64,000 bases of DNA from Bacteroidota bacterium (GTDB lineage Bacteria; Bacteroidota; Bacteroidia; Chitinophagales; Chitinophagaceae): positions 1 to 64,000 of the forward strand of contig JAFDYF010000062.1 of assembly GCA_018267575.1 (NCBI GenBank). Reading direction: 5' to 3'. Every line of letters starts with the position of its first letter. Position 1 is the stretch's first letter. The notes beneath the pieces were generated by a model. That model saw only the letters and a list, made by a program, of their open reading frames with translations. It did no database searches and was not told the DNA's origin. Both the position numbers and the translations under genes were made by a program. Shown piece after piece: positions 36,408 through 45,206 of this stretch.

Positions 36408-37307
36408 ATGAGCAAAAAAATACTAGCCATTTATTTTACCCAGACCGGACAGCTTGAAGAAATCATCGACCAATTTACTGCCCCCTTGGAAGCCGCGGGT
36501 CATATTGTTGAGAAACTGCGGGTCTATCCAAAAAATGCCTACCCTTTCCCATGGACCAGCAAAAGCTTTTTTGCGGTGATGCCAGATTGTGTAACAGGGG
36601 TACCGACCCAACTGCAGCCCTTTCAACCAAAAGAAAATGCGTATGACCTAATCATATTGGGTTATCAAGCATGGTTCTTATCCCCAAGTATCCCTTCCAA
36701 TTCAATTTTGCAAGATACCGGATTTAGAAAATTACTGAAAAATACCCCGGTCATTACCATCACGGGCGCAAGAAACATGTGGATCAGCGCCATGGAAAGG
36801 ATAAAAAAAATGCTGAAGGAGGCAAATGCAAAACTGGTTGGCAATATATCATTGGTAGATGAACATGCTAATTTCGTCAGCTTCGTCACTATTTTGCATT
36901 GGATGTTTGGAGGCAAAAAAGACCGCTACTTGAATATTTTTCCAAAGCCCGGCGTATCGGACCAATCCATCGCAAATACAAAATCATTTGGGAATACCGT
37001 AGTCAGCCATCTTGAAAAAAACAATTGGGATACCCTGCAAGAAGAACTGATTCAGCAAAAAGCAGTGGTGATCAAGTATAATCTGATGTTTATCGAATCC
37101 AAGGCCAGAAAGATATTTGCGATTTGGGCAGGCATTATCTCCCCCCAAAAAAACCGTACAGCTTGGCTTGTTGCATTCAAATATTATCTTTTAATTGCGC
37201 TATTTATTGCGGCACCCATCATCCTAACCGTTGATGCACTTTTTTTTAAACCGTTTTTGTCAAAGCGTATCAAAAGGCAAAAACAATATTATTCAGGAAT
37301 AAATTAA
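36408..37307 (+). CDS. darA: dialkylresorcinol condensing enzyme DarA
   Basis: 299 residues. The N-terminus (KKILAIYFTQTGQLEEI, with YFTQTGQ at 9-15) has the look of a flavodoxin-like strand-loop. The middle keeps the VYPKNAYPFPWTSKSFFAVMPDCVTGVP and LIILGYQAWFLSPS blocks typical of DarA-type proteins. The C-terminus has one membrane helix (YYLLIALFIAAPIILTVDALFF). In dialkylresorcinol pathways (as in Chitinophaga and Pseudomonas), DarA works with ketosynthase DarB to condense two fatty acyl-derived chains into the resorcinol ring; here that should give the alcohol half of flexirubin. It is 13 bp from darB. Confidence 0.85.
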   Translation: MSKKILAIYFTQTGQLEEIIDQFTAPLEAAGHIVEKLRVYPKNAYPFPWTSKSFFAVMPDCVTGVPTQLQPFQPKENAYDLIILGYQAWFLSPSIPSNSILQDTGFRKLLKNTPVITITGARNMWISAMERIKKMLKEANAKLVGNISLVDEHANFVSFVTILHWMFGGKKDRYLNIFPKPGVSDQSIANTKSFGNTVVSHLEKNNWDTLQEELIQQKAVVIKYNLMFIESKARKIFAIWAGIISPQKNRTAWLVAFKYYLLIALFIAAPIILTVDALFFKPFLSKRIKRQKQYYSGIN

Positions 37308-37320
37308 TTATTCAATTTAG

Positions 37321-38469
37321 ATGTCATTAAGCAATGTATATATAATAAGTACTTCTTCTTTTTTCCCAAACGAACCCATCCAAAACGAGGAGATGGAAAC
37401 CTATCTAGGATTAATCGATGGAAAATCGTCCAAATCAAGAAGGATTGTACTTCGTAACAATGGAATAAAAAATAGGTACTATGCCCTGAGCAAAGAGAGC
37501 AAACCCACACATACGAATGCGCAAATGACTGCGCTGGCCATACAAAAACTTTTCAAGGAGCATCCTGAAGAAATCAAGTCGATTGATCTTTTAAGCAGCG
37601 GCACTTCTTCACCAGACCAGTTGATGCCCTCACATGCAGTGATGGTGCATGGTGAATTGCCAGAAACCAATCCCATTGAAGTGGTTTCGCCCTCAGGCGT
37701 TTGCTGTGCAGGAATGCATGCATTGAAGTATGCTTATCTCTCCATTAAATCTGGTGAAAAGCAAAAAGCCGTGGCAACAGGCTCAGAAAGATTATCAGCC
37801 TCGCTTACGGCCGATAAGTTTCAGGATGAGGCCGAGAAGCTAAACCAGTTGGAAGAGAACCCTTATATCAGTTTTGAAAAAGATTTTTTAAGATGGATGC
37901 TTTCGGATGGGGCAGGCGCATTTTTATTGTCGAACCAGCCCAACCAACACGGCATCAGCTTGCGGATAGAGTGGATGGATGGCTATTCCTTTGCCAATGA
38001 AAAGGAAGCTTGCATGTATATGGGCAGTGCTAAGTTGCCAGATGGGTCATTAAAAAGTTTTAAGGATTTTACTTCGGAAGAACTGATAGACCAATCTATA
38101 CTCAGCATCAAACAAGATGTGAAGTTGCTCAGTGAAAATATCATTGAATTGGGCGGACTGGGAATGATTGCTTCTTTGAAAAGGCATCATCTGTCCACTT
38201 TAGAAATTGATTATTTTCTTCCGCACATGTCAAGTGCCTTTTTCAAGGACAAAATCTATAATAAGCTTATCGAAGACAATACCCCCATCGATTACAGCAA
38301 GTGGTTCGTGAACCTGAGCCAGGTTGGCAATGTGGGCGCAGCTTCTATCTATCTGATGGTGGACGAATTGTTCCATAGTGGTAAATTAAAAAAAGGGGAG
38401 AAACTACTGCTGATGGTTCCAGAAAGCTCCCGATTCTCATATATGTATGCCTTACTGACCGTTGTTTGA
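37321..38469 (+). CDS. darB: DarB-like beta-ketoacyl-ACP synthase III
   Basis: A 382-residue thiolase-fold condensing enzyme of the KAS III group. The catalytic triad can be placed at Cys129 (GVCCAGMHALKYA), His302 (YFLPHMSSAF) and Asn337 (SQVGNVGAASIY). DarB condenses two beta-oxo acyl chains, after which DarA finishes cyclisation to the dialkylcyclohexenedione/resorcinol. The chain substrates come from primary or cluster-encoded fatty acid synthesis. The gene directly follows darA, the canonical order of this pair. Confidence 0.88.
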   Translation: MSLSNVYIISTSSFFPNEPIQNEEMETYLGLIDGKSSKSRRIVLRNNGIKNRYYALSKESKPTHTNAQMTALAIQKLFKEHPEEIKSIDLLSSGTSSPDQLMPSHAVMVHGELPETNPIEVVSPSGVCCAGMHALKYAYLSIKSGEKQKAVATGSERLSASLTADKFQDEAEKLNQLEENPYISFEKDFLRWMLSDGAGAFLLSNQPNQHGISLRIEWMDGYSFANEKEACMYMGSAKLPDGSLKSFKDFTSEELIDQSILSIKQDVKLLSENIIELGGLGMIASLKRHHLSTLEIDYFLPHMSSAFFKDKIYNKLIEDNTPIDYSKWFVNLSQVGNVGAASIYLMVDELFHSGKLKKGEKLLLMVPESSRFSYMYALLTVV

Positions 38470-38615
38470 TTTTAATTCACGATTAATTTGTCGGGGATAT
38501 ACAATTGGCTTCAAGCCGAGCCTCAACATGATTGATATCGGTTCCGACTAATTGCTAAATTGCAGATTGGTTTTAGTGGGAAATTGTAATTTCATATCCA
38601 AAAGCCATTCAGTTA

Positions 38616-39029
38616 ATGAAAAAGGAAGAAATACCACAAGATCCCAGCGCACTCAACAAATTGACCAAGGAAGTTTGTTATGCAGTTGACCAATCGGGAA
38701 AATATGTAACCGAACTGAGCACGGGATGGGAAGTAAAGGCTAATGCATTGGATGTGGCATGGGAGGATATTGAGGAAAGGATTTCCAAAGCAAAACAGAA
38801 AGTGCTCAATAACGAAGCCAGCCCTATCCTCTTTTTTATTGAGCTTCGGTTGATGGATATCCCCATTGTAGCCGCTTATACCGGTTTTTGGAAATGGCAG
38901 GTCAAACAACATCTAAAACCATCTGTATTTAAAAAACTCAGTGAAGGAAAATTAAAACGTTATTCAGAAGCATTCAATATAAGCATTGAGGAGCTTAAAA
39001 CCATGGAGGTACATGAGAACCAAATTTGA
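38616..39029 (+). CDS. conserved hypothetical protein upstream of the BtrH-like gene
   Basis: A 137-residue soluble protein, helical, with a C-terminal segment (FWKWQVKQHLKPSVFKKLSEGKLKRYSEAFNIS) that resembles a helix-turn-helix-like fold. The C-terminus overlaps the BtrH-like start by 17 bp, which points to translational coupling. I remember proteins of this size in flexirubin clusters, with no known function. A regulator or an accessory subunit of the BtrH-like protein are both possible. Confidence 0.55.
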   Translation: MKKEEIPQDPSALNKLTKEVCYAVDQSGKYVTELSTGWEVKANALDVAWEDIEERISKAKQKVLNNEASPILFFIELRLMDIPIVAAYTGFWKWQVKQHLKPSVFKKLSEGKLKRYSEAFNISIEELKTMEVHENQI

Positions 39030-40029
39030 ACATCTACAAGCAGCACACTGCGAAAACGGAGTTACGACTAACCTACTGAGAGGTGCTGGTGCCCAAAAAC
39101 TCACCGAGCCGCTTGCCTTTGGCATTGGTTCGGGATTGTTTTTTATTTATGTGCCTTTTCTTAAAATAAACAAAGGCCCCGCTATCGCTTTCCGCACCCA
39201 ACCCGGTCTGATTTTCAAAAGAACCTGTAAGGCACTAGGCATCCCCATTGTAAGAAAAAAATTCAATTCCAAGGAAGAAGCTCAAAAAGTATTGGACGAA
39301 TGTTTACAGGCAGGCATACCCGTTGGTTGCCAGGTGGGTGTTTTTTACCTCACTTATTTCCCAAAAGAATACCGCTTCCATTTCAATGCGCATAATGTGA
39401 TTGTGTTTGGAAAAGAAGATGACCAATACCTGATCAGTGACCCGGTGATGGAAACGGCTACCTCCCTTAGCAGTTATGAATTGGAAAGGGTTCGTTTTGC
39501 AAGAGGCGCTTTGGCTCCCAAGGGACAACTTTATTACCCAAAAGAAAACAGGATTGTGACGGACGACCAGATACGAAATGGCATTAAGACTGGTATCAAA
39601 AGAAATGTGCGTGACATGCTTTATATACCGGGCAGCATTGCTGGGGTGAGTGGCATTCGATATATCGCAAAGAAAATAAAAAAATGGCGCGACAAACTAG
39701 GTCCGCATGATGCGGGTTTATATCTGGCGCAATTGGTGCGCATGCAGGAAGAGATTGGTACAGGAGGCGGCGGGTTCCGATATATTTACGGGGCCTTCCT
39801 ACAGCAATCCTATGAGTACCACAAAATCGATGCACTGATGGAAATCTCTAAATCCTTTACCAAGGCTGGCGACCTTTGGCGAACAACAGCCGTGCAGGCC
39901 GCTGGTATTTATAAAGGAAGGATTGGCAGCCAGCAGGATTATAATGTGATTCACGATTACCTAATGGAGATTGCAGATATTGAAAAACAGGCTTTCACTG
40001 CTTTATCAAAAATCAAATGGGCTAAATGA
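39013..40029 (+). CDS. BtrH-like protein (butirosin biosynthesis H, N-terminal domain), candidate acyl transferase
   Basis: 338 residues. The N-terminal half has a papain-like arrangement: Cys13 in AAHCENGVTTNLL, His127 in FNAHNVIVFG and Asp143 in YLISDPV. BtrH itself transfers an acyl group from an acyl carrier protein to an amino sugar, so a role here in moving the aryl-polyene acyl chain from ACP to the dialkylresorcinol hydroxyl is a reasonable inference. The start at 39013 (MRTKFEHLQ) is chosen because the upstream ATG at 38986 lies well inside the preceding gene. The next ABC ATPase overlaps the stop codon by 4 bp (ATGA). Confidence 0.72.
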   Translation: MRTKFEHLQAAHCENGVTTNLLRGAGAQKLTEPLAFGIGSGLFFIYVPFLKINKGPAIAFRTQPGLIFKRTCKALGIPIVRKKFNSKEEAQKVLDECLQAGIPVGCQVGVFYLTYFPKEYRFHFNAHNVIVFGKEDDQYLISDPVMETATSLSSYELERVRFARGALAPKGQLYYPKENRIVTDDQIRNGIKTGIKRNVRDMLYIPGSIAGVSGIRYIAKKIKKWRDKLGPHDAGLYLAQLVRMQEEIGTGGGGFRYIYGAFLQQSYEYHKIDALMEISKSFTKAGDLWRTTAVQAAGIYKGRIGSQQDYNVIHDYLMEIADIEKQAFTALSKIKWAK

Positions 40030-40772
40030 GCGGACTGGCGATCAACGTAGAAAATATTGATTTTGCTTATCAAGGGCAAACAAAAAAATGCTTCTCTGGC
40101 TTAAGTCTCCAAATTAAAGAGGGTGAACGATTTGGTCTATTCGGTCCCAATGGTGCTGGCAAAACCACTTTGATGAATTGCATGACTGGTTTGCTTTCTG
40201 TGCAATCGGGCAAGATTGATCTTTTTGGCCAAGAGGTGAAAAAACATGATAAAACCGTAAACCATTTTTTTGGTTTTGTTCCTCAGGATTTTTCCTTTTA
40301 CCAAGAGCTTAGCCCTATGGAGAACCTGGATTTTTTTGGAGCCTGGTATGGTTTATCTAAAGTTGAAACCAAAAAAAGAGGCAAAGAGTTGTTGGAGATA
40401 TTGGGCCTAGGCGATTCCGCTACCAAACAAGTACAAAAATTTTCTGGTGGTATGAAACGCCGGGTGAACCTAGCCATCGGCGTTATCAACCAGCCCCGCA
40501 TATTATTTTTGGATGAACCTACCGTAGGTGTGGATGTGCAAACCAGACATGCTATTATTGATTACCTAAAGGAACTAAATAAAAAGGGCACCACACTCGT
40601 GTATACCTCCCACCAATTACATGAAGCGGAAGATCTCTGCACCAATGTGGCAATGATCGATGAAGGTAAAATCATCAATCAGGATTCATTGGAAAATTTG
40701 AAAAACCAACACCAAGAAAAGGGATTGGAGGGTTTGTTTCTAAAACTGACCGGAAAGGAATACAGAGACTAG
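40026..40772 (+). CDS. ABC transporter ATP-binding protein
   Basis: A 248-residue ABC ATPase of the ABC-2/DrrA-like type. Walker A GPNGAGKTT (residues 40-48), signature FSGGMKRR, Walker B ILFLDEPTVGVD and the TSHQLHEAEDLC H-loop are all intact. It overlaps the BtrH-like stop codon by 4 bp. It should power the permease at 42450, which lies beyond an inserted minus-strand gene. The pair is a candidate exporter of flexirubin or of a precursor. Confidence 0.9.
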   Translation: MSGLAINVENIDFAYQGQTKKCFSGLSLQIKEGERFGLFGPNGAGKTTLMNCMTGLLSVQSGKIDLFGQEVKKHDKTVNHFFGFVPQDFSFYQELSPMENLDFFGAWYGLSKVETKKRGKELLEILGLGDSATKQVQKFSGGMKRRVNLAIGVINQPRILFLDEPTVGVDVQTRHAIIDYLKELNKKGTTLVYTSHQLHEAEDLCTNVAMIDEGKIINQDSLENLKNQHQEKGLEGLFLKLTGKEYRD

Positions 40773-40839
40773 ATACCTTCAGCAAAACCTGCAGCCTAAA
40801 AATATTTAATACTTCTTGAGCATTTCCCACCCAAGATTT

Positions 40840-42114
40840 CTAACTAATAGGGATATCCAATTTATTGGAAGGTCTATTTTTTAAACGGCTCCATAATAAA
40901 TCCCTGCTGGTCTTGCCAAGTTGTTCTCTTCCTTCAAGGAATTTGGATCTTTGGACAACCGCTGTTTTCTCTCTACTTTCAGGGGTCCACCCCGGAGGCA
41001 TGAACAAGAGTAAAATTTTTTGTCTGAGCCCTTTCGACTGCTTTAAATCTTTATATAAACAAATGCACTCCCCAAAATAGAAATCAATGAAATTGGTCAC
41101 ATCCATGGGACGGGTAATGCCATATTCTATTTTCACTTCTTTTTTTTCGTTTTGTAAAGTTCCGAAAAGCCAGTCCCAAAAAGGCAACAACACACAAAAA
41201 TTGGTGTCAATATACAACGGGTTCTTTGCATGGTGTACACGATGATGCGAAGGGGTAATCAAAAATTTTTCAAGCAACCCAAACCGTCCGTTCTTGAACG
41301 CATCTTCACCTGAATGGATAAAAGTGCCCCAAGTACCATCTATTACCAAAATAATCGCTACCATTTCGGGCCTCACCCCTAAAATCATTAGAATCGGTAC
41401 TTGTATGGCTGCTGTATAATAGCCTTCCGCAAAAAAATGCACCCATGCCACCGTTAGGTTCATTTCAGCAGGCGCATGGTGGGGTGAATGCAGACACCAA
41501 AACAGCCTGACCCGATGTGCTGCAAAATGCCAAACCCAATAGCTAAATTCCCACATCAAATACGCATAGAGCCAACTATACCAAGCGTTATTCACCGTAA
41601 ACAACGCAAACTTTGAAAAAAAAGGCATCATTTGTAGGTATACAAAAATCACGATGGCCTTTGAAATATATTCGTTGAATACCCTTGCCAAAAAATTGGA
41701 TTTATATCTTCTGAAAAATTCAGTGATAAAACTATTTTTTCCAACATGCTGGAAAAAGGATTGCCATTTTTCTTTGCTGCTTTTGTCTTGGTTTGCTTCT
41801 CTCCATTGGGTGAACCTTGCTTTCGCATTTTTAAGTGGGCGAAGCTGAATGAAAAGCCGAATCATTTCAAGTAATAAAAAGAAAGTCGTAAGGATAGAAA
41901 GTAATGCTAAAATGGATTCATAGTAGGACTTCTTTTTGAGTGGATTATATATTTCATCCAGAAAGCCTTTTCCTAAAAAACATTTCCACGTACCGTCAAT
42001 AAAGGAACTAATGGTTACGTATAAGATAGATACTGCAAAAAATAGGAACATGGCATTTTCAATCGATTGCCAAGTGCCTTTCCATTTTTTGGTTTGAGAA
42101 GCTGTTATGGCCAT
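40840..42114 (-). CDS. sterol desaturase/fatty acid hydroxylase family protein
   Basis: A 424-residue membrane di-iron enzyme. Six to eight helices and the histidine clusters HFAAH, LHSPHHAP and SHHRVHH, which bind iron in this superfamily, are all present. It could hydroxylate or desaturate an alkyl chain, perhaps on the dialkylresorcinol part or a membrane lipid. It lies on the opposite strand between the two ABC transporter genes, with its own promoter (42131-42163). A pathway role is only inferred from position. Confidence 0.82.
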   Translation of the reverse strand: MAITASQTKKWKGTWQSIENAMFLFFAVSILYVTISSFIDGTWKCFLGKGFLDEIYNPLKKKSYYESILALLSILTTFFLLLEMIRLFIQLRPLKNAKARFTQWREANQDKSSKEKWQSFFQHVGKNSFITEFFRRYKSNFLARVFNEYISKAIVIFVYLQMMPFFSKFALFTVNNAWYSWLYAYLMWEFSYWVWHFAAHRVRLFWCLHSPHHAPAEMNLTVAWVHFFAEGYYTAAIQVPILMILGVRPEMVAIILVIDGTWGTFIHSGEDAFKNGRFGLLEKFLITPSHHRVHHAKNPLYIDTNFCVLLPFWDWLFGTLQNEKKEVKIEYGITRPMDVTNFIDFYFGECICLYKDLKQSKGLRQKILLLFMPPGWTPESREKTAVVQRSKFLEGREQLGKTSRDLLWSRLKNRPSNKLDIPIS

Positions 42115-42130
42115 TAAGTCGTTAGTTTCC

Positions 42131-42163
42131 CAAATTTACAAAAACCTTGCTCTGCTTATCAAA
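42131..42163 (-). promoter_or_regulatory. promoter of the sterol desaturase-like gene
   Basis: On the minus strand, TTTG (plus 42160-42163), a 21-bp spacer and TAAATTTG (plus 42131-42138) match the Bacteroidota consensus. Transcription would begin around 42125, about 11 nt before the ATG at 42114. Confidence 0.6.
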
Positions 42164-42449
42164 ATAAAAGTCCTTGATTTTAGAAAATAGATCGGTATAT
42201 CCAATCTATTTTAAAAAAGCATTTCAATAATAATTTTTCTTATTTAGTTCAAAGACGGTTTTGCCTTCTTTAATCAAAATAGTAGCATATTCCAATATTA
42301 ATTAGGGCAATCCTGTTTTAGTACCAATCAAGAACGCTCCCTTATATTTGCTTGCTTAAGTATTCAAAAAACGAAAACTAACCAATAGAAATCCATAGAA
42401 TAGTAAATATTGAATATCTTGAACGCTTTTTATTAATCTCGGATTCAAC
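42164..42449. other. intergenic region upstream of the ABC permease operon
   Basis: No gene is seen. It has a perfect 9-bp inverted repeat (AAAATAGAT 42184-42192 with ATCTATTTT 42204-42212) that could be an operator for the divergent genes. TATATTTG at 42343-42350 may be the -7 element of the permease-ACP-ketosynthase operon, though no clear upstream TTTG lies at the right spacing. Confidence 0.4.
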
Positions 42450-43730
42450 GTGTATAAACTCTACGCCACCATAATAAAGGACTTTCGAATTCTCTTGCGC
42501 GACAAAGTGGGTCTTTCGCTCATGTTTGCGATGCCCATTGCCTTGGCGCTGATCATTACGGCGGTGCAGAACAGCACTTTCGAATTGGTGAACCATAATA
42601 AAATAAAATTGCTGCTCTGCAATAAAGACACTGCGGAGGCTAGTCTTCAATTGGTCACAGCGATAGAAAAAACAGGCATGTTCGAGCCAATAATTGTTCC
42701 AGCCAATGAAAAAGAGGAAACCATCATTGCCCGGATGCATGCAAAAGATGCCTTGATTGCTGTGGTAATCCCCAAAGGTTTCTCCATTAAAATAACGTCG
42801 ACGGCCAACCGGGTTGCCGGAAATGCCCTTAGCAGTTTTGAATTGACAAAGGATACGACCAATAAAACCCTCAATAGCAATTTCCCCATCACGCTCTACT
42901 ATCACCCCGTACTACAGGAATCCTTTCGCCAATCCATTTTAGGAGCCGTGAACGGCGCCTTGCAACTGGTACAAAGTAAGCAGATTGTTAGGTCACTATA
43001 TACTTCCCTGAATGAAAAACAAATCCCTGATAGTCTAGAGAACCAGATCATCAATAATCAAATACCGATTGATCAAATACCGATTTCCAAGGACAGCAGC
43101 AGGGGTATACCCAATGCTTCGCAACATAATATTCCTGCATGGACTATTTTTGCGATGTTTTTTATTGTCATTTCACTTGGTAGCAGCGTAGTAAAAGAAA
43201 AACTGAGTGGCAGTTTTATACGATTGAACACCTTGCCAACCAATTACCTCATTGCATTGTTATCGAAGCAACTCACCTATTTACTGGTTGCCATGCTTCA
43301 GGCAGGGACCATATTTGCTTTAGGTGTTTGGTTATTCCCGGTCATCGGGTTACCGGCCTTGAATTTACCCAGGGATATGACTGGTTTAATAATTGTTTCA
43401 CTAATTTGCGGCTGGTGTGCGGTAAGCTATGCCATCACCATTGGTGTGTTTTCACAGACCCAGGAACAGTGCAATGGCTTTGGTGCAATTTCAATCATCA
43501 TGTTTGCAGCTATTGGCGGACTATTGGTGCCTAGTTTTGCGATGCCGGCATCATTTAAACCTTTTCTTTATCTATCGCCTTTGCACTGGTGTTTGGAGGC
43601 ATATTATGGATTGTTCCTCGAAGGAGGCAAACTAAAAGATGTGTTGATGAATATTTTACCAATATTGTGCATGATTTTATTCATGCAATTGCTAACTTTT
43701 TATGGCTTGAAAAGAAAAAACCTGATCTGA
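42450..43730 (+). CDS. ABC-2 type transporter permease
   Basis: 426 residues. One N-terminal helix (LSLMFAMPIALALIITAV), a large extracytoplasmic domain of about 180 residues, then five helices in the C-terminal half (WTIFAMFFIVISLGSSV onwards) form the ABC-2/YhgE-like layout. The start is a GTG at 42450; no ATG precedes it in frame. It is 11 bp from the ACP gene, so transport and assembly genes share a transcript. It is the probable partner of the ATPase at 40026. Confidence 0.85.
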   Translation: MYKLYATIIKDFRILLRDKVGLSLMFAMPIALALIITAVQNSTFELVNHNKIKLLLCNKDTAEASLQLVTAIEKTGMFEPIIVPANEKEETIIARMHAKDALIAVVIPKGFSIKITSTANRVAGNALSSFELTKDTTNKTLNSNFPITLYYHPVLQESFRQSILGAVNGALQLVQSKQIVRSLYTSLNEKQIPDSLENQIINNQIPIDQIPISKDSSRGIPNASQHNIPAWTIFAMFFIVISLGSSVVKEKLSGSFIRLNTLPTNYLIALLSKQLTYLLVAMLQAGTIFALGVWLFPVIGLPALNLPRDMTGLIIVSLICGWCAVSYAITIGVFSQTQEQCNGFGAISIIMFAAIGGLLVPSFAMPASFKPFLYLSPLHWCLEAYYGLFLEGGKLKDVLMNILPILCMILFMQLLTFYGLKRKNLI

Positions 43731-43741
43731 ATTAAATCATT

Positions 43742-44005
43742 ATGGAAAAGGAACAGTTAAAGCAACAATTGAAGAAGCAGATAATCACATTTTTAAATCT
43801 GATGCAGGTGAAACCCGAAGACATCAAAGACGATGAGCCTTTGTTTGGTGAGGGCCTGGGTTTGGATTCCATCGACTCCATCGAGCTCATTGTATTACTC
43901 AACCGGGAATATGGCATCAATATACAAGATCCCAAAGAAGGGCGTAAGGTATTGGTGGATGTGAATACTATGGTTGATTATATCATTGCGCACCGAACAA
44001 AATAA
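43742..44005 (+). CDS. acyl carrier protein
   Basis: An 87-residue four-helix carrier. The phosphopantetheine serine is Ser43 in the GLDSIDSIEL motif, with the acidic helix II that follows. It is longer at its N-terminus than the ACP of fatty acid synthesis and is coded directly before a ketosynthase/chain-length-factor-like pair, the usual arrangement for aryl-polyene assembly. It should be armed by the holo-ACP synthase at 55396. Confidence 0.9.
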   Translation: MEKEQLKQQLKKQIITFLNLMQVKPEDIKDDEPLFGEGLGLDSIDSIELIVLLNREYGINIQDPKEGRKVLVDVNTMVDYIIAHRTK

Positions 44006-44007
44006 AA

Positions 44008-45204
44008 TTGCATTTCTTGAGCCGAATTTTTATTACCGGTATGGGTATAATCAGTGCCATTGGCAATGACGTAGCGAACAACCGCCAATCGCTGACCCAA
44101 GGGAAAAGCGGCATCGGGCATTCAGAGCTACTCCAATCCCGATATGCGTCCATCCTACCCTTTGGTGAAATCAAAATCAGTACCACTGATTTAAAAGAAA
44201 AGCTGGGGGCAAAAGAATCGGGCATAACTCGTACTGACCTATTAGCTTTACACGCTTTTGAAGAGGTCATTGCGAATAGCCAATTAACAGAAGCAGAAAT
44301 AAGTTCTCCTAGAACTGCTTTGGTGGGTGCCACTACAGTTGGAGGTATGTGCCTCACCGATGAATTGTATCATGATGCCAACAAACAGGATCAAGGGTCG
44401 GAATATCTATCCTCCTACGATTGTGGCTCTGTAAATATATACCTGCAGAAGCGTTATCAGATTGGGGGCATTATCAACACCATCAACACGGCCTGTTCAT
44501 CCTCGGCCAATGCAATCATGTATGGGGCCAGATTGATACGGCATGGGTTGGCAGATAGAGCCATCGTAGGTGGTGTTGACAGTCTGGCTAAATTCACCAT
44601 CAATGGGTTCAACTCACTGCATATACTTTCCAATGAGCTTTGCGCTCCTTTTGATGAAAATAGAAAAGGGTTGAACCTGGGTGAGGCGGCTGCCTTTTTG
44701 GTATTGGAAAAAGAGGAAGTAACTGGGAACAAAACCAAGTACGCAGCGCTTACAGGCTATGGCAATAGCAACGATGCCTTCCACCCTTCTTCATTATCGG
44801 ATAATGGTGATGGTCCCTTTCTTGCCATGCAGGAAGCATTGGCCATTGCAAATCTTTCGCCCGACAAAATTGATTATGTGAATGCACATGGAACCGGTAC
44901 TGAAAATAATGACCTCTCAGAAAGTGCTGCCATGATCAGACTATTTGGAATCCCTCCGGCATTTTCTTCTACCAAAGCATACACAGGGCATACTTTGGGT
45001 GCAGCCGGAGCTATTGAAGGAGTTTTTAGCATTTTGAGTCTCTATAACGGTGAACTATATGCGGGGATCCATTTTGATAAACCCATCCCCACAACCGGAT
45101 TGAGACCCATTTTATCCTATGAAAAAAAAGAAGTCCGTCATGTAATGTCAAACTCTTTTGGGTTTGGCGGTAATTGCTCATCATTGATTTTTTCGAAAGC
45201 CTAA
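44008..45204 (+). CDS. beta-ketoacyl-ACP synthase (KAS II type)
   Basis: A thiolase-fold elongating condensing enzyme of about 398 residues, with the full Cys-His-His set: Cys163 (NTACSSSAN), His294 (NAHGTGTEN) and His328 (YTGHTLGAAG). It starts at TTG 44008 or TTG 44017 (LSRIFITGMG); no ATG is available before residue 12. Paired with the chain-length-factor-like protein directly downstream, it should carry out polyene chain extension on the ACP at 43742. Confidence 0.9.
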   Translation: MHFLSRIFITGMGIISAIGNDVANNRQSLTQGKSGIGHSELLQSRYASILPFGEIKISTTDLKEKLGAKESGITRTDLLALHAFEEVIANSQLTEAEISSPRTALVGATTVGGMCLTDELYHDANKQDQGSEYLSSYDCGSVNIYLQKRYQIGGIINTINTACSSSANAIMYGARLIRHGLADRAIVGGVDSLAKFTINGFNSLHILSNELCAPFDENRKGLNLGEAAAFLVLEKEEVTGNKTKYAALTGYGNSNDAFHPSSLSDNGDGPFLAMQEALAIANLSPDKIDYVNAHGTGTENNDLSESAAMIRLFGIPPAFSSTKAYTGHTLGAAGAIEGVFSILSLYNGELYAGIHFDKPIPTTGLRPILSYEKKEVRHVMSNSFGFGGNCSSLIFSKA

Positions 45205-45206
45205 GC

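Noticed and set aside
42184..42212. Inverted repeat as a terminator of the desaturase-like gene
   Set aside because: It lies upstream of that gene and no T-run fits either direction; kept only as a possible operator.
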